Positions 1 through 9,412 of a DNA stretch of 64,000 nt are shown here, one piece after another. Under the pieces are notes generated by a model that had not been told where the DNA came from, made no database searches, and was given only the letters and a program-made list of their open reading frames with translations. The stretch spans positions 36,219 through 100,218 of the forward strand of contig CAYJAJ010000005.1 of NCBI GenBank assembly GCA_964368495.1, read 5' to 3'. Position 1 is the stretch's first letter. The number at the start of each line of letters is the position of its first letter. This DNA comes from CALVGQ01 sp964368495 (GTDB taxonomy: Bacteria; Bacillota_I; Bacilli_A; Erysipelotrichales; Erysipelotrichaceae). The position numbers and the translations under genes are program-made.

Positions 1-254
1 TTGCTAAGTTTCTACTGAATTCATTAAAACGTCTTTCTTCATTATCTGCAATCAATCGTTGATTGTTTAACACAGTTGAATTATTAAAATCCATGTTTTC
101 CTTCATTGTTTTATTCACTTCTTCTTTCATATTAGATAACTCAGAAGAAATTGTTTTTTGATGCTCACTACTTCTTGAATTTTTATAAACAATAAAACTA
201 ATTACGATATTAAGAAGCATTAATACAATGATAATAATTAAATAAACATCCATG
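1..254 (-). CDS. Probable RmuC-family protein, N-terminal part (cut by window edge)
   Basis: The first 84 codons of a leftward gene are present. The ATG at 254 follows a GGAGG ribosome site. The peptide opens with one hydrophobic segment (residues 4-22, MDVYLIIIIVLMLL...) and continues as a polar heptad-like helix rich in Glu, Asn and Arg (for example NEERRFNEFSRNL). An N-terminal anchor followed by a long coiled coil is the layout of RmuC proteins, which limit DNA inversions and carry a nuclease-like domain further on. That domain lies outside the window, so the assignment rests on the N-terminus alone; another membrane-anchored coiled-coil protein is possible. It is separated from the peptide operon by a terminator and has its own promoter. 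Confidence 0.5.
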
Positions 255-278
255 ATATATCCTCCACATTTTTATTTA

Positions 279-307
279 TTATAAACCTTTATGTAAAATT
301 AAACAAA
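279..307 (-). promoter_or_regulatory. Sigma-A type promoter for the probable rmuC gene
   Basis: On the minus strand a TTGTTT -35 box is followed, about 17 bases later, by a perfect TATAAT -10 box at 279-284, some 25 bases before the ATG. The -35 box is only a partial match. Confidence 0.5.
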
Positions 308-348
308 CACTAGAATATTTATTAATAATATATTTTTTCACTTTATCA

Positions 349-386
349 TAAAGAAAAAGGTGCTCATATAAGTACCTTTTATTAAA
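349..386 (-). terminator. Intrinsic terminator at the end of the peptide operon
   Basis: Read on the minus strand, AAAAGGT (374-380) pairs with ACCTTTT (355-361) around a 12-base loop and is followed by a T-rich tract. It lies just after the MFS transporter stop and before the rmuC promoter, so it probably ends the long opp/peptidase transcript. Confidence 0.65.
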
Positions 387-407
387 ACTTGAAAATGTCG
401 ATCTTTT

Positions 408-1601
408 TTAAACTGTTTTTTCAGCATTTTGACTTTTAGTATAAAACATATATGCAAAAATCACAGCAAATAAAAATGCAAATGCAGTAAACACAAATGA
501 TAGTTTTGGATGAACAGTATAAATAAATCCTGCAAACAATGAACCAATAACCATTCCTAGTGAACGAACTGAATTAAAAACACCTATTAATACAGCTACA
601 TCTTTTACTTTAAATTTGCCAATAATTGTCTGTAGCAATGGCAAATATATTGCATTAAATGCAAAGAAAATGACATTCATTATGATAAATGGAACAACAT
701 CATCTAATAATACTATGCTTATCATCATTAATAAGCAAACTGCTAATACTGGAATAATTGATTTTTTGATATCTGTTTTTCTCATCAACCAAATACAAAT
801 AGTTGAATTAGCTATTAAAGTCACAAATCCAACAAGTGCCTTTAACAACCCATTATATGATGGTGGAAACCCATACTGGTCACGAATAAAATAATTAAAA
901 CTCTGTTCATAACAAGTGCTTGCAAAAGATGTTGTCATAGAAATAAGCAAAAACAACACGATAACAACATTCATCATTACTTTAGCATCCCACATTACTT
1001 GAAATGGATTGACTTCTTTTAAGTTCAATTTAGAAGAACTAGGTTCTAGTACTTTCTCTTTTAATATAAGAAAAGAAAGTACACCTACAGATATTAAACC
1101 AATAACTTGCATTGCAAAAGTTAAACCGATGGATATATCCCCTAAAAGTCCTCCAATCATATAACCAAATGCACTTATTACTGAGTTGATGGTGACACTA
1201 ATCGCTAAATTACTCCCCTTTTTATCTTCACTACTAAATTCGATGATGTATAGAATTTGGTTTACACTCAAACCACCAATAAAAAATCCAGCAAGAAGCC
1301 GTGCGAAAATAATTTCGGTTTCTGTAGTAGCGAGTGCAAACATCCCTTGAGATAAACCATAACCAATAAAACAAGTACCTATAATTTTGACAATACCTAT
1401 GCGTTTTGAAAGTTTCCCCCATAAAGGAGAAAACAAAAAATTCGTTAATGCCATACATGCAAAAGCAACACCAAACATATAATCATTTAAATTTAAATTC
1501 TCAATGAGTGTTGGTGTAATTGGATGTGCAAAGTTAGCAACCAAATATTGCAATATCATTACAAGATACAAACGATGTACCATATTATTCTTTAACTGCA
1601 T
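408..1601 (-). CDS. MFS-type multidrug/metabolite transporter
   Basis: A 397-residue membrane protein with about twelve hydrophobic segments, fitting a major facilitator superfamily exporter. The loop between the second and third segments carries the MFS motif A region (LWGKLSKRIG). I chose the ATG at 1601, preceded by GGAG seven bases upstream, over an upstream in-frame start that would add 17 polar residues. It is the last gene of the peptide import and degradation operon, 67 bases after the M29 aminopeptidase and just before a terminator. Its substrate cannot be read from sequence. Export of surplus amino acids or small peptides would suit the context, but drug efflux is equally possible. 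Confidence 0.85.
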   Translation of the reverse strand: MQLKNNMVHRLYLVMILQYLVANFAHPITPTLIENLNLNDYMFGVAFACMALTNFLFSPLWGKLSKRIGIVKIIGTCFIGYGLSQGMFALATTETEIIFARLLAGFFIGGLSVNQILYIIEFSSEDKKGSNLAISVTINSVISAFGYMIGGLLGDISIGLTFAMQVIGLISVGVLSFLILKEKVLEPSSSKLNLKEVNPFQVMWDAKVMMNVVIVLFLLISMTTSFASTCYEQSFNYFIRDQYGFPPSYNGLLKALVGFVTLIANSTICIWLMRKTDIKKSIIPVLAVCLLMMISIVLLDDVVPFIIMNVIFFAFNAIYLPLLQTIIGKFKVKDVAVLIGVFNSVRSLGMVIGSLFAGFIYTVHPKLSFVFTAFAFLFAVIFAYMFYTKSQNAEKTV

Positions 1602-1668
1602 ATACTTACTCCTATCCACGTTTAAGGTGCAGCAATATTGACCGCACCTCATAGCTAAATAATATCTT

Positions 1669-2910
1669 TTAAATTACAAAATCGCCATGCTCCATAATGA
1701 CTACTTGCTTACCATCAAATGTCGTTCCTACTACTTTAGTATCCAAGGTACCAATCATAAAATCGTTATGAGATGTTGCTACATTCACACCTTTTGCAAG
1801 TAATTCTTCAGAAGTCATATCTGAACCACCTTTAATGTTTGAAGGAAAAGAAGTTCCAAATGCTAAATGACAAGCTGCATTTTCATCAATTAAGCCATTA
1901 TAAAATACACGATCCATTTTTTTAATGGGGCTTTGTTTAGAAACAAGTGCAACTTCACCAAGTTGACGTGTAAATTCAGTTTTAAACAAAGCATCTTTTA
2001 ATAATTCAACATTGTTCGAAGCACTACAGTCAATAGCTTTACCATCTTTAAATGTTATCGAAAAATCAGTTACTAATTTACCGGACATCATTAAAGGAAA
2101 TGAAGCGACTGCAACGCCATTAACACTGCGATAATCTGGATCTGTAAAAATCTCTTCTGTAGGCATATTGGCTACATAGGGTTCTGATATTTTACTAGAA
2201 CCCATATCTGCTGCTGAAGTCCAAATATGATCTTTCACTAAATCCATTGTAATATCAGTTCCTATTTCACTTGTGATATGTAATGATTTAAAATTATAAT
2301 CATTTAACTTCTTTGATATTTTCCCTAGATTTTCACAATGTTGTTTCCAATTTTCGACGGGATCAGTATCATCATCAACACGCATCATTTCACAAATTTG
2401 CTCATCTAACTTTATGAATGCATCTTCATCAGATAATTCTGGATATAGTGACTTTGCCCAATTCATGCTTGGTCGTGCTGTTCCGGTCCATTTAAGAGTT
2501 CCTTCATGAATATATTTTCTTACTACATTACGAACTTCATTGGAAGCAGCCCCTTTCGCTAATAACTTTTCACTATCCACATCATTATTTAATGTTGGAT
2601 AACTAGCCATTAATCCCATTTGAACAGCATCGCCACTTCTAAAATAGTAATCAAGCTGCTCTTTTTTCCATTCAGGAACTTCCCTTAATGTTTCAACATC
2701 GCAGTTTTTTGCGCGTAAATGCTCTATCTCAGCGTCTTCAAAAAATACAATAACATCTTTAGCTCCCATAGCGAAAGCTTGTTTTGTAATTTCTCTTGCT
2801 AATACAATACTATCAGTTGAAGCTTGCATAACTAACTTTTGATTGGGTTGAATATTTACACCAATAGTTAATAATGCTCTAGCCATTTTTTCTAACCTAA
2901 CTTGGTTCAT
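1669..2910 (-). CDS. M29 family aminopeptidase (AmpS/PepS type)
   Basis: A 413-residue protein, the normal length for the M29 (thermophilic) aminopeptidases, which release N-terminal amino acids from peptides in the cytoplasm with two metal ions. Visible family hallmarks are the opening MNQVRLEKMARALLTIGVN, the CHLAFG segment near residue 348 and the SHNDFMIG segment near residue 383, where His and Asp serve as metal ligands in characterised members. A Glu-rich stretch (PTEEIF) near residue 250 provides another expected ligand. The ATG follows GGAGG. It lies 18 bases downstream of an M24 peptidase gene, suggesting it completes the breakdown of imported peptides. Confidence 0.92.
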   Translation of the reverse strand: MNQVRLEKMARALLTIGVNIQPNQKLVMQASTDSIVLAREITKQAFAMGAKDVIVFFEDAEIEHLRAKNCDVETLREVPEWKKEQLDYYFRSGDAVQMGLMASYPTLNNDVDSEKLLAKGAASNEVRNVVRKYIHEGTLKWTGTARPSMNWAKSLYPELSDEDAFIKLDEQICEMMRVDDDTDPVENWKQHCENLGKISKKLNDYNFKSLHITSEIGTDITMDLVKDHIWTSAADMGSSKISEPYVANMPTEEIFTDPDYRSVNGVAVASFPLMMSGKLVTDFSITFKDGKAIDCSASNNVELLKDALFKTEFTRQLGEVALVSKQSPIKKMDRVFYNGLIDENAACHLAFGTSFPSNIKGGSDMTSEELLAKGVNVATSHNDFMIGTLDTKVVGTTFDGKQVVIMEHGDFVI

Positions 2911-2928
2911 TTTCTACCTCCAATTTCA

Positions 2929-4200
2929 TTACTTGATGTAATGTAGTTTTTCTTGTCTTTTTGCGACATAGTGTACTTCATCATTCGTAAAAATAATATC
3001 AGTTTCTAATGCAAACATTACTGATTGATTGTTCCATTCTTTAACAGTGGACTTTGTGTTTAGTTCTAAAGAATACATCGTATCATTATAAAGTTTGTAA
3101 TCGCCACATCCTGGCACACCATCTTGTTGATCCCAAAGCCCAATAGTTGGTCCAGCTCCATGTCCATGACGCCCAATTGGATGAGTATACAAACAAGCAA
3201 TTATTTTCTCGTTTTGTGCATCTTTTAAACTTTGAGCAAGAATCTCATTACCAGTTAAACCAGCTTTATAATTATTTATTACAATATCTTGGAACCGGTT
3301 TGTTGTTTTAAAGCCATCAAGAATTCCTTGAGGAGCTTCTTCTTCACCAAGTTTTAATACGTATGCTAATTCTTGTGTATCTGTACATAAACCTAAATAT
3401 TTTAATCCAATATCACAGTGTAATAAATCTCCTGGCATGATCACTTCATCAACAGATAAGCCTTCTTTTCCACAACGTTGAATAGATACTGAAAAATCAA
3501 ACCATGGTGCTAATCCATATTCAACAGCTTTTTGCATCATATAATATTTAACATCTGCATTTGTAGTGACTCCAACAGTAATGACTTTTGATGAAAATGC
3601 TGTTGCAATTAAACTATGTGCCAATTCAACGATTCCTGTATAAGCAGCTAATTCTTCAGGTAATCTTGTTTCTAAAAGACCCACACATAAATTTTCAGCA
3701 GACACAATTTTAGATTTCATTTCGTCATCGAAATCATTTGTAATTTGTTCATATAAGTAATGACTTAATCCATCACCAAAAGCATAATTTTTGCTGAAAT
3801 TTAAAGCGATTTTTTTAGGATTACATTCTTTAATTATTCTTGCTAAACAAGATGTTTGTGTTTCTTCAAATGCTGTCCAATTCCATACAGATTCATAAAA
3901 TTCAGCTAAATCAGAATGTGCTCTACATAAAGACATTCTTCTTACTTTACCATTTTGATTATAAAACGCAAAAATTGTAAGGCGACGCGCAGTAATCATT
4001 GATACTGGAGCAAGCGCTGCAAAAACAGGATCTTCATTATATTCTCTACATGCTACAACCCAAAAATCAATGTTTTCTCTTTCCATTATTTTAGGTAGAA
4101 CAGTGTCCAATCTTTTCACAAGCCACTCATTCATTATAGTTTCTTGGCGGCGATAAGAATGAATTTTATTATCGAATAAATCTATACTTTCTCTACTCAT
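2929..4200 (-). CDS. M24 family metallopeptidase (Xaa-Pro aminopeptidase-like)
   Basis: A 423-residue protein with a creatinase-like N-terminal half and a pita-bread catalytic half. The five expected metal ligands are visible: two Asp in CDIGLKY and CTDTQE, a His in the HPIGRHGHG segment, a Glu in YSLELNT and a Glu in FALETD. Enzymes of this family cleave an N-terminal residue preceding proline, although some members act on other substrates. It is the most divergent of the four M24 proteins here, with a different spacing around the His. Its ATG overlaps the end of the guanylate-kinase-like gene by 8 bases and has an AAGGAG site inside that gene, so the two are probably translationally coupled. 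Confidence 0.88.
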   Translation of the reverse strand: MSRESIDLFDNKIHSYRRQETIMNEWLVKRLDTVLPKIMERENIDFWVVACREYNEDPVFAALAPVSMITARRLTIFAFYNQNGKVRRMSLCRAHSDLAEFYESVWNWTAFEETQTSCLARIIKECNPKKIALNFSKNYAFGDGLSHYLYEQITNDFDDEMKSKIVSAENLCVGLLETRLPEELAAYTGIVELAHSLIATAFSSKVITVGVTTNADVKYYMMQKAVEYGLAPWFDFSVSIQRCGKEGLSVDEVIMPGDLLHCDIGLKYLGLCTDTQELAYVLKLGEEEAPQGILDGFKTTNRFQDIVINNYKAGLTGNEILAQSLKDAQNEKIIACLYTHPIGRHGHGAGPTIGLWDQQDGVPGCGDYKLYNDTMYSLELNTKSTVKEWNNQSVMFALETDIIFTNDEVHYVAKRQEKLHYIK

Positions 4201-4771
4201 TTTCTTGCTCCTTCATAGTTTTTATAATAGTTTTTTTAATGTACTCATATGCAGCTTGTTCATCTTCATTAGTAGTCGTATAGTTAAATAAACTAGCTAA
4301 TTCCATTTCAACTTGTGCTTTAGTAATACGTTTATTAATTGAAGCTTCATCATCTTTGTAACGTTCACGAATTTGTTTTTCTAATTCTTTGATATCTTTT
4401 GGTAATATAAAGAAACAAATTGCATCCGGTTTTATAAGTTTGATTTGCCCAACTCCTTGAGCTTCAACTTCAATTAACACATTTTTACCGTGATTAATTA
4501 AAAATTCAATTTGTGCCAAAGGTGTTCCATAATAATACCCGTTGAATTCAGTATACTCCAGTAGTTCTTTGTCTTTTACTAGTTGAGCGAATGATTTATG
4601 ATCCATGAAATAATAATCAGTTCCATCTACTTCATTAGGCTTTTTTTCACGTGTTGTAACTGATATAGAAAAGAATAAATTTAAATCAGGATCATTTTTT
4701 AATAACTCTCTTATTTTTGATTTACCGACACTACTTGCTCCTGTTAATACAACGATTGTACCTTTTTTCAT
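4193..4771 (-). CDS. Guanylate kinase-like protein (Gmk family)
   Basis: A 192-residue protein. It has a P-loop at residues 10-17 (GASSVGKS), the GMP-binding pattern SISVTTREKKPNEVDG near residues 35-50, the NGYYYGTP motif near 77-84 and the LIEVEAQGV segment near 100, all collinear with guanylate kinase, which converts GMP to GDP. Differences from typical Gmk are Lys where the second conserved Arg usually lies (REKKP) and Glu for the usual Asp in the IDVQG-like motif. It sits between peptidase genes, overlapping the downstream one by 8 bases, rather than beside rpoZ/priA as canonical gmk often does. It may be a second copy with an altered role, or the only guanylate kinase of the cell; the window cannot tell. 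Confidence 0.82.
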   Translation of the reverse strand: MKKGTIVVLTGASSVGKSKIRELLKNDPDLNLFFSISVTTREKKPNEVDGTDYYFMDHKSFAQLVKDKELLEYTEFNGYYYGTPLAQIEFLINHGKNVLIEVEAQGVGQIKLIKPDAICFFILPKDIKELEKQIRERYKDDEASINKRITKAQVEMELASLFNYTTTNEDEQAAYEYIKKTIIKTMKEQENE

Positions 4772-4786
4772 AGATAATCTCCTCTC

Positions 4787-6214
4787 TTATAATTTACTAA
4801 TATAATTTGTTAATGTCGTATACACACGGTCAAAAGATGCTAAATCCATTCTTTCGTCTGGTGTATGGATATCATAGGTTAATGGTCCTAATGAAACAAC
4901 ATCTAATCCTGGAATAAGTGAACTAAATACACCTACTTCACATCCTCCGTGTGTTGCTACAACTTCTAAATCCTTATCATAAAGTTCATTAATTGTGCAA
5001 TTTAACACATCACGCATATTTGATACTGGATTGTAATTCCACCCTGGATATCTAGAACCTATTGATACATCGAAACAAAATAAACTAGCAATTGTTTTTA
5101 ATTGATTAATTAAATTATCAATACTACTATCAATTGCTGATCTTAATGAGAAAACACAATTGACTTTATCTTCTGCAATAAAAATTACACCAAGATTAAG
5201 TGAAACAAGTGTTAATCCTTCTATAGCCATACTTTTTGCAATCATCCCATTCGGAGCTAAATAGATTGCATCAATAAATTGATTTGATACAGAAGTAACT
5301 AAGCATTGTTCAGCTATAGCTTCTTCACTGAAAATCACCTTAAATTCACTATCACTTTGTTTAAGTTCTTCACTAATATTGGCAATACTTTTATCCAATA
5401 TTGCTTGAACTTTAACTTTTTCACAATCTGTTACAAACAAACACTCACTTTCACGAGGAATAGCATTATCTTTAAGTCCACCGTTAATGGATACAAGATT
5501 TAAAGAAACACCATTAAGCTGCAGTTCTTTAAGTAATCGAACAAGTAACTTATTTGAATTTCCTCTTTCTAAGTCAATGCACCCACCACTATGACCGCCT
5601 TTTAATCCTTTGATCATTAATTTAAATGTAGGCTTGTTGTTTTCCTCAAAAGATAATTCTTTACTTAAACAAACTCGAGCACCACCAGCTGAACTTAGTA
5701 ATGTTCTAGTTTCACCACCACCATCAAGTGTAATTAAGCGTTTTGAATTGAAGAATTCTGATTTAAGCGCAATTGCTCCGAATAATCCAATTTCCTCTTG
5801 CGTAGTAAATGCACACTCAATTGGAGGATGAATTAGGGTTTTATCCTCTAAAATTGCCAACATATAAGCAGCTCCATGCCCATCATCAGCTCCTAAAGTC
5901 GTTCCCCTAGCCATTAAATGATTATCTTCAACATATAAATCAAGTGGATCAGTTTCAAAATTATGGTTACTATCTACATTTTTCTCACATACCATATCAA
6001 TATGCGCCTGAATTAAAATAGGTTCCTTTGAATCACTTGTCCCTTCTTTATATACAATTACATTCCACATGTCATCTTGAACATAACGTAGGTTATTCTC
6101 TTTTGCAAAGGCTACAATGTAATCACTTAATGCTTTTTCATTTTTAGAACCGTGTGGTATTTGGCAAATTTCATTAAAATAAAAACGATGTCTGTTTGAT
6201 AATTCAAATCCCAT
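4787..6214 (-). CDS. pepD: Aminoacyl-histidine dipeptidase (PepD, M20 family)
   Basis: A 475-residue cytosolic zinc peptidase of the M20C type that hydrolyses Xaa-His dipeptides such as carnosine and other dipeptides. Metal-site motifs in order are the His and Asp of IQAHIDMVCEK (about residue 70), the Asp of GADDGHG (about 107), the catalytic Glu pair of TTQEEIGLFGA (about 138), and the C-terminal His of DIHTPDERM (about 455). The central lid and dimerisation domain shows GLKGGHSGG near residue 205. Length matches the family. The ATG has a GGAGG site and the gene begins 2 bases after the S9 peptidase stop, in a tight peptidase operon. Confidence 0.93.
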   Translation of the reverse strand: MGFELSNRHRFYFNEICQIPHGSKNEKALSDYIVAFAKENNLRYVQDDMWNVIVYKEGTSDSKEPILIQAHIDMVCEKNVDSNHNFETDPLDLYVEDNHLMARGTTLGADDGHGAAYMLAILEDKTLIHPPIECAFTTQEEIGLFGAIALKSEFFNSKRLITLDGGGETRTLLSSAGGARVCLSKELSFEENNKPTFKLMIKGLKGGHSGGCIDLERGNSNKLLVRLLKELQLNGVSLNLVSINGGLKDNAIPRESECLFVTDCEKVKVQAILDKSIANISEELKQSDSEFKVIFSEEAIAEQCLVTSVSNQFIDAIYLAPNGMIAKSMAIEGLTLVSLNLGVIFIAEDKVNCVFSLRSAIDSSIDNLINQLKTIASLFCFDVSIGSRYPGWNYNPVSNMRDVLNCTINELYDKDLEVVATHGGCEVGVFSSLIPGLDVVSLGPLTYDIHTPDERMDLASFDRVYTTLTNYISKL

Positions 6215-6216
6215 AA

Positions 6217-8139
6217 TTAGTTACCTCCTTCAATATATTTATTTAACCAATCATTTAATTCTTGTAAGCGTCTAATACGTGCTTTTGGCTTGCCACTTCG
6301 GCTTAGTTCGTGATTTTCATTTTTAAAACCACAAATACGTGTATCTACTCCACGACATTTTAAAACAGTATAAAGCTGCACTGCTTCTGCAAATGGACAA
6401 CGATAATCTTCATAGGAATGTATGAATAAAGTAGGTGTCGTTACATTGTTTGCATACTTAAGTGGTGATTCATTCCATAATTCATCGTGGGCATTATAAA
6501 TATCTTCATATTCTTGTTCAATTGGGAAATCAATCCCATAATCGCTAGCAGTAACCATTGAAATCCAATTAGAAATTGACCTTTGAGACATTGCGCACTT
6601 AAATCTGTCTGTGTGACCAATTACATAATTAGTCATATAACCACCATAACTTCCTCCAGTTATTGCCATGTTATTAGCATCAACACTAGAATACTGTGCA
6701 ATCACATCATCAACAAACTTCATTAATTCATTGTATGCTTTTTTTCCAATTGATCCTCTTAAATCAGCGAAAACATTTCCTTTACCATCTGAACCAGATG
6801 GGTTAGCATACACAACAATATATCCCATTGAAGCCCACATTTGCATTTCATGATAAAACACAGGACCGTATGCTGCTTTAGGACCGCCATGAACATCTAA
6901 AATAAGCGGATATTTTTTATTATTATCATATTTATATGGTAACAATACAAAACCATCAACGATTGCATTATCGACTTTAACCTGATGATTGATTGGTTTT
7001 GAAACATAATAATTATCAAAAATATCTTCATTAAACGTAGTTATTTGTTGTTTAATGTTGTTTTCATAGACATAAACTTCCTGAAGCTTCATATCAAACA
7101 TACCAACGACAATTAATTTCTCATTGATAAATGCAAAACCATCAGTAGAGCCTAGTTCATTATTGACTTGTTTATAAGTGTCTTCTAAACAAAATACTGC
7201 AGAACTATCTTTACTCGTACTTATGAAGTATGGCTTACCTTGATAATTCAAATATGAATTGCTTCCACCATAACGGCAATCACTCCCCACACTGTTATAT
7301 AATGATAAATCTGCATCGTAGAATTCAATCAATTGATTGTTTTCAATTTTATAAAATATTGGATTCTCCATAAATCCAAATCTTTTACCTTTAGTTGCAG
7401 CAACATAAGGTTGATGATCTTTATAAAATACTTTATTAATCATTGCATCATCTTGATTATATAGTGTATCTAAAACCATTGTATTAAAATCATAAGTATA
7501 AATTTGTGAAGTTTTGCCTTTAAATTCTTTATAATCTAGTCCAAAAAATAGAATTTGAGATCCATCAATATCAAATCCTTCAACATCAAGTGTATTTGGT
7601 GTCAACATTGTCATTTGTTCTGAATTTGATTCATATAAAAATAAGGCATTACGTGTTTTATTTATATAACCTTGTCCATTAAAAAAGAATGGATATTCAT
7701 CAATAACTTGAAATGATGATTCTTCTTTTCTTTTTTTATTAAAAGCATTTCGCTCTTTTTCATTCATTTTATAATAATCTACACAATTTAAATCGATTTG
7801 TGCGTGAACTAAGTATTTATTATTACTTAATGCAACAATTGCACCAGCTTCAATTGGAAGCTTAAATGATTCAACTTCCTGTAATTGCTGATTATATCTT
7901 GTGTATCTACCATTTTTAAAAATAATAAGATCATCTTGATTAAATATGAAGTTGTTTACGTTTTCTTCAAATAAGCTTACTTCTTTTCCGTCATATAAAT
8001 AAAGGGATTTATTATATGAATTAGTGCTTTTTTTAATTTTAGAAACAATGAAACCAACTAACGAATGACTTTTGTTGCTTTTTAATCCTGAAATAAATTG
8101 ATAATCTAAAAATGTATTTTGTTTAATTTTCTTCATCAT
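6217..8139 (-). CDS. S9 family serine peptidase (acylaminoacyl-peptidase/prolyl oligopeptidase type)
   Basis: A 640-residue protein with an N-terminal half of repeated beta-strand segments (a propeller) and a C-terminal alpha/beta hydrolase domain from about residue 390. The catalytic Ser is in TGGSYGGYM near residue 497, the Asp in SYEDYRCP near 573 and the His in NENHELSRSG near 608. The DVHGGP oxyanion strand near 414 is also present. Such enzymes act on oligopeptides, often removing blocked N-terminal residues or cutting after proline. No signal peptide is evident, so it should act in the cytoplasm on peptides delivered by the Opp transporter. An AGGTGA site precedes the ATG. Confidence 0.93.
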   Translation of the reverse strand: MMKKIKQNTFLDYQFISGLKSNKSHSLVGFIVSKIKKSTNSYNKSLYLYDGKEVSLFEENVNNFIFNQDDLIIFKNGRYTRYNQQLQEVESFKLPIEAGAIVALSNNKYLVHAQIDLNCVDYYKMNEKERNAFNKKRKEESSFQVIDEYPFFFNGQGYINKTRNALFLYESNSEQMTMLTPNTLDVEGFDIDGSQILFFGLDYKEFKGKTSQIYTYDFNTMVLDTLYNQDDAMINKVFYKDHQPYVAATKGKRFGFMENPIFYKIENNQLIEFYDADLSLYNSVGSDCRYGGSNSYLNYQGKPYFISTSKDSSAVFCLEDTYKQVNNELGSTDGFAFINEKLIVVGMFDMKLQEVYVYENNIKQQITTFNEDIFDNYYVSKPINHQVKVDNAIVDGFVLLPYKYDNNKKYPLILDVHGGPKAAYGPVFYHEMQMWASMGYIVVYANPSGSDGKGNVFADLRGSIGKKAYNELMKFVDDVIAQYSSVDANNMAITGGSYGGYMTNYVIGHTDRFKCAMSQRSISNWISMVTASDYGIDFPIEQEYEDIYNAHDELWNESPLKYANNVTTPTLFIHSYEDYRCPFAEAVQLYTVLKCRGVDTRICGFKNENHELSRSGKPKARIRRLQELNDWLNKYIEGGN

Positions 8140-8146
8140 AAGTCAC

Positions 8147-9334
8147 CTATAATCTTATTAAGATAATTTCTTGTTGCGGCTCAATAAGAAATCTAGCACC
8201 ATTTTCAGTAACAACAGCTTCTTCTTCTAATCCAACACGTCCTTGAGGAATTTTAACACTTGGTTCTATTGTAAAAATATTACCAGCATCTAATGGTACA
8301 TCGATAAGTTCAGGACGATTATAACGTTTACGACGGTTCGCTAAAATCGTACCACCATCGTGGGTTTTATGTCCTACTTGATGACCTAAAGCTGCATTCC
8401 AGGAATCATAACCGTAATCGACAATGTAATGACGTGCAATTTGATCAACTTCAAATCCTGTAACTCCAGGTTTCATGAAATCTTTTGCAGCCTGAATTGC
8501 ATCACGAACGATATTAAACGCTTCAATCACTTCTTGTGGAGCTTGAGTTTCATCATCTTTTAAAACATAATACATTCTTTGAAAGTCACTGCAATAGCCG
8601 TCTTTTCTAATACCATAATCGATATTAATCACATTCCCTTTAACAAGTTTAGCCTCAACAATTCCCATGTGTCCACTCGGTACATTAGGATCAACACTTA
8701 CCCCAGGACATTGTTCAGTAGCCCAGGACATTGTATAACCATCTTTTGCAGCAATATCTTGTAAGAAATTATAGATATCTAATGATGTTGTATTTTCATT
8801 ACAAATTTCTGGAACTTTTCGCAAATAAATATCTGTTTGTATTGCGAGTTCTTCCATTATTTTGATTTGTGAATCAGTTTTAATACCTCTTACTTTACTT
8901 ATAATAGCCGAGGAACTTACAACATTCACAGGATGATTTAATTGATTAAATACTTCTTGTAATCTTAAATACATACCCATCGTTAATCCATCACGACTTG
9001 AATCACCTTCTGAGTAATTAAGTGCAATAGTTTTAAATTGGTGTTCATTAATGACTTCAATAATTGTTTCTTCCATAGTTTTTTCATAACAATACACTTT
9101 ATCAATACCATCTATTCTTTCAAAACACTCGATATCAAGTGGTGAAACAATAGCAATTGCCTGATTTTTTGTGAATATTATACATGAAGCAATAATAAAA
9201 TCGATGTCTCCTAAGATTTCAAGTGCCGGTTCACTCTTCATAATTGTTTCTCTTCCAACAATTATCCAAGCGTCTACATTGTTTTCCTTTATCGAGCTGT
9301 AAATAATTGGCATTTTTTCCGTATTTAGTTTCAT
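8147..9334 (-). CDS. M24 family Xaa-Pro peptidase
   Basis: A 395-residue protein with a creatinase N-terminal domain and an M24 catalytic domain. All five metal ligands are visible: Asp in NIDYGI and CSDFQR, His in GHQVGHKTHDGG, Glu in TIEPSV and Glu in GLEEEAV. I start it at 9334, where GGGAG lies seven bases upstream; an in-frame start 13 codons earlier would add a peptide unlike the homologous neighbour at 14940. It is a close paralogue of that protein (same length and motifs), pointing to duplication within the operon. It would cleave proline-containing peptides. A 78-base gap holding a strong hairpin separates it from oppA. Confidence 0.9.
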   Translation of the reverse strand: MKLNTEKMPIIYSSIKENNVDAWIIVGRETIMKSEPALEILGDIDFIIASCIIFTKNQAIAIVSPLDIECFERIDGIDKVYCYEKTMEETIIEVINEHQFKTIALNYSEGDSSRDGLTMGMYLRLQEVFNQLNHPVNVVSSSAIISKVRGIKTDSQIKIMEELAIQTDIYLRKVPEICNENTTSLDIYNFLQDIAAKDGYTMSWATEQCPGVSVDPNVPSGHMGIVEAKLVKGNVINIDYGIRKDGYCSDFQRMYYVLKDDETQAPQEVIEAFNIVRDAIQAAKDFMKPGVTGFEVDQIARHYIVDYGYDSWNAALGHQVGHKTHDGGTILANRRKRYNRPELIDVPLDAGNIFTIEPSVKIPQGRVGLEEEAVVTENGARFLIEPQQEIILIRL

Positions 9335-9375
9335 ATAAATTCTCCCGTCTATTATAAATAAGATAAAATACACAG

Positions 9376-9396
9376 GGAGTCTTATTGAAAGACTCC
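9376..9396 (-). terminator. Stem-loop after oppA (partial terminator or RNA-stabilising hairpin)
   Basis: GGAGTCTT at 9376-9383 and AAGACTCC at 9389-9396 form a perfect 8-bp stem with a 5-base loop. The minus-strand downstream sequence (CTGTGTATTTTATC) is only moderately T-rich, so read-through into the peptidase genes is expected. Such hairpins behind oppA commonly raise binding-protein mRNA relative to later genes; that role is inferred here. Confidence 0.6.
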
Positions 9397-9412
9397 TTGC
9401 ATAAAATAGGTT

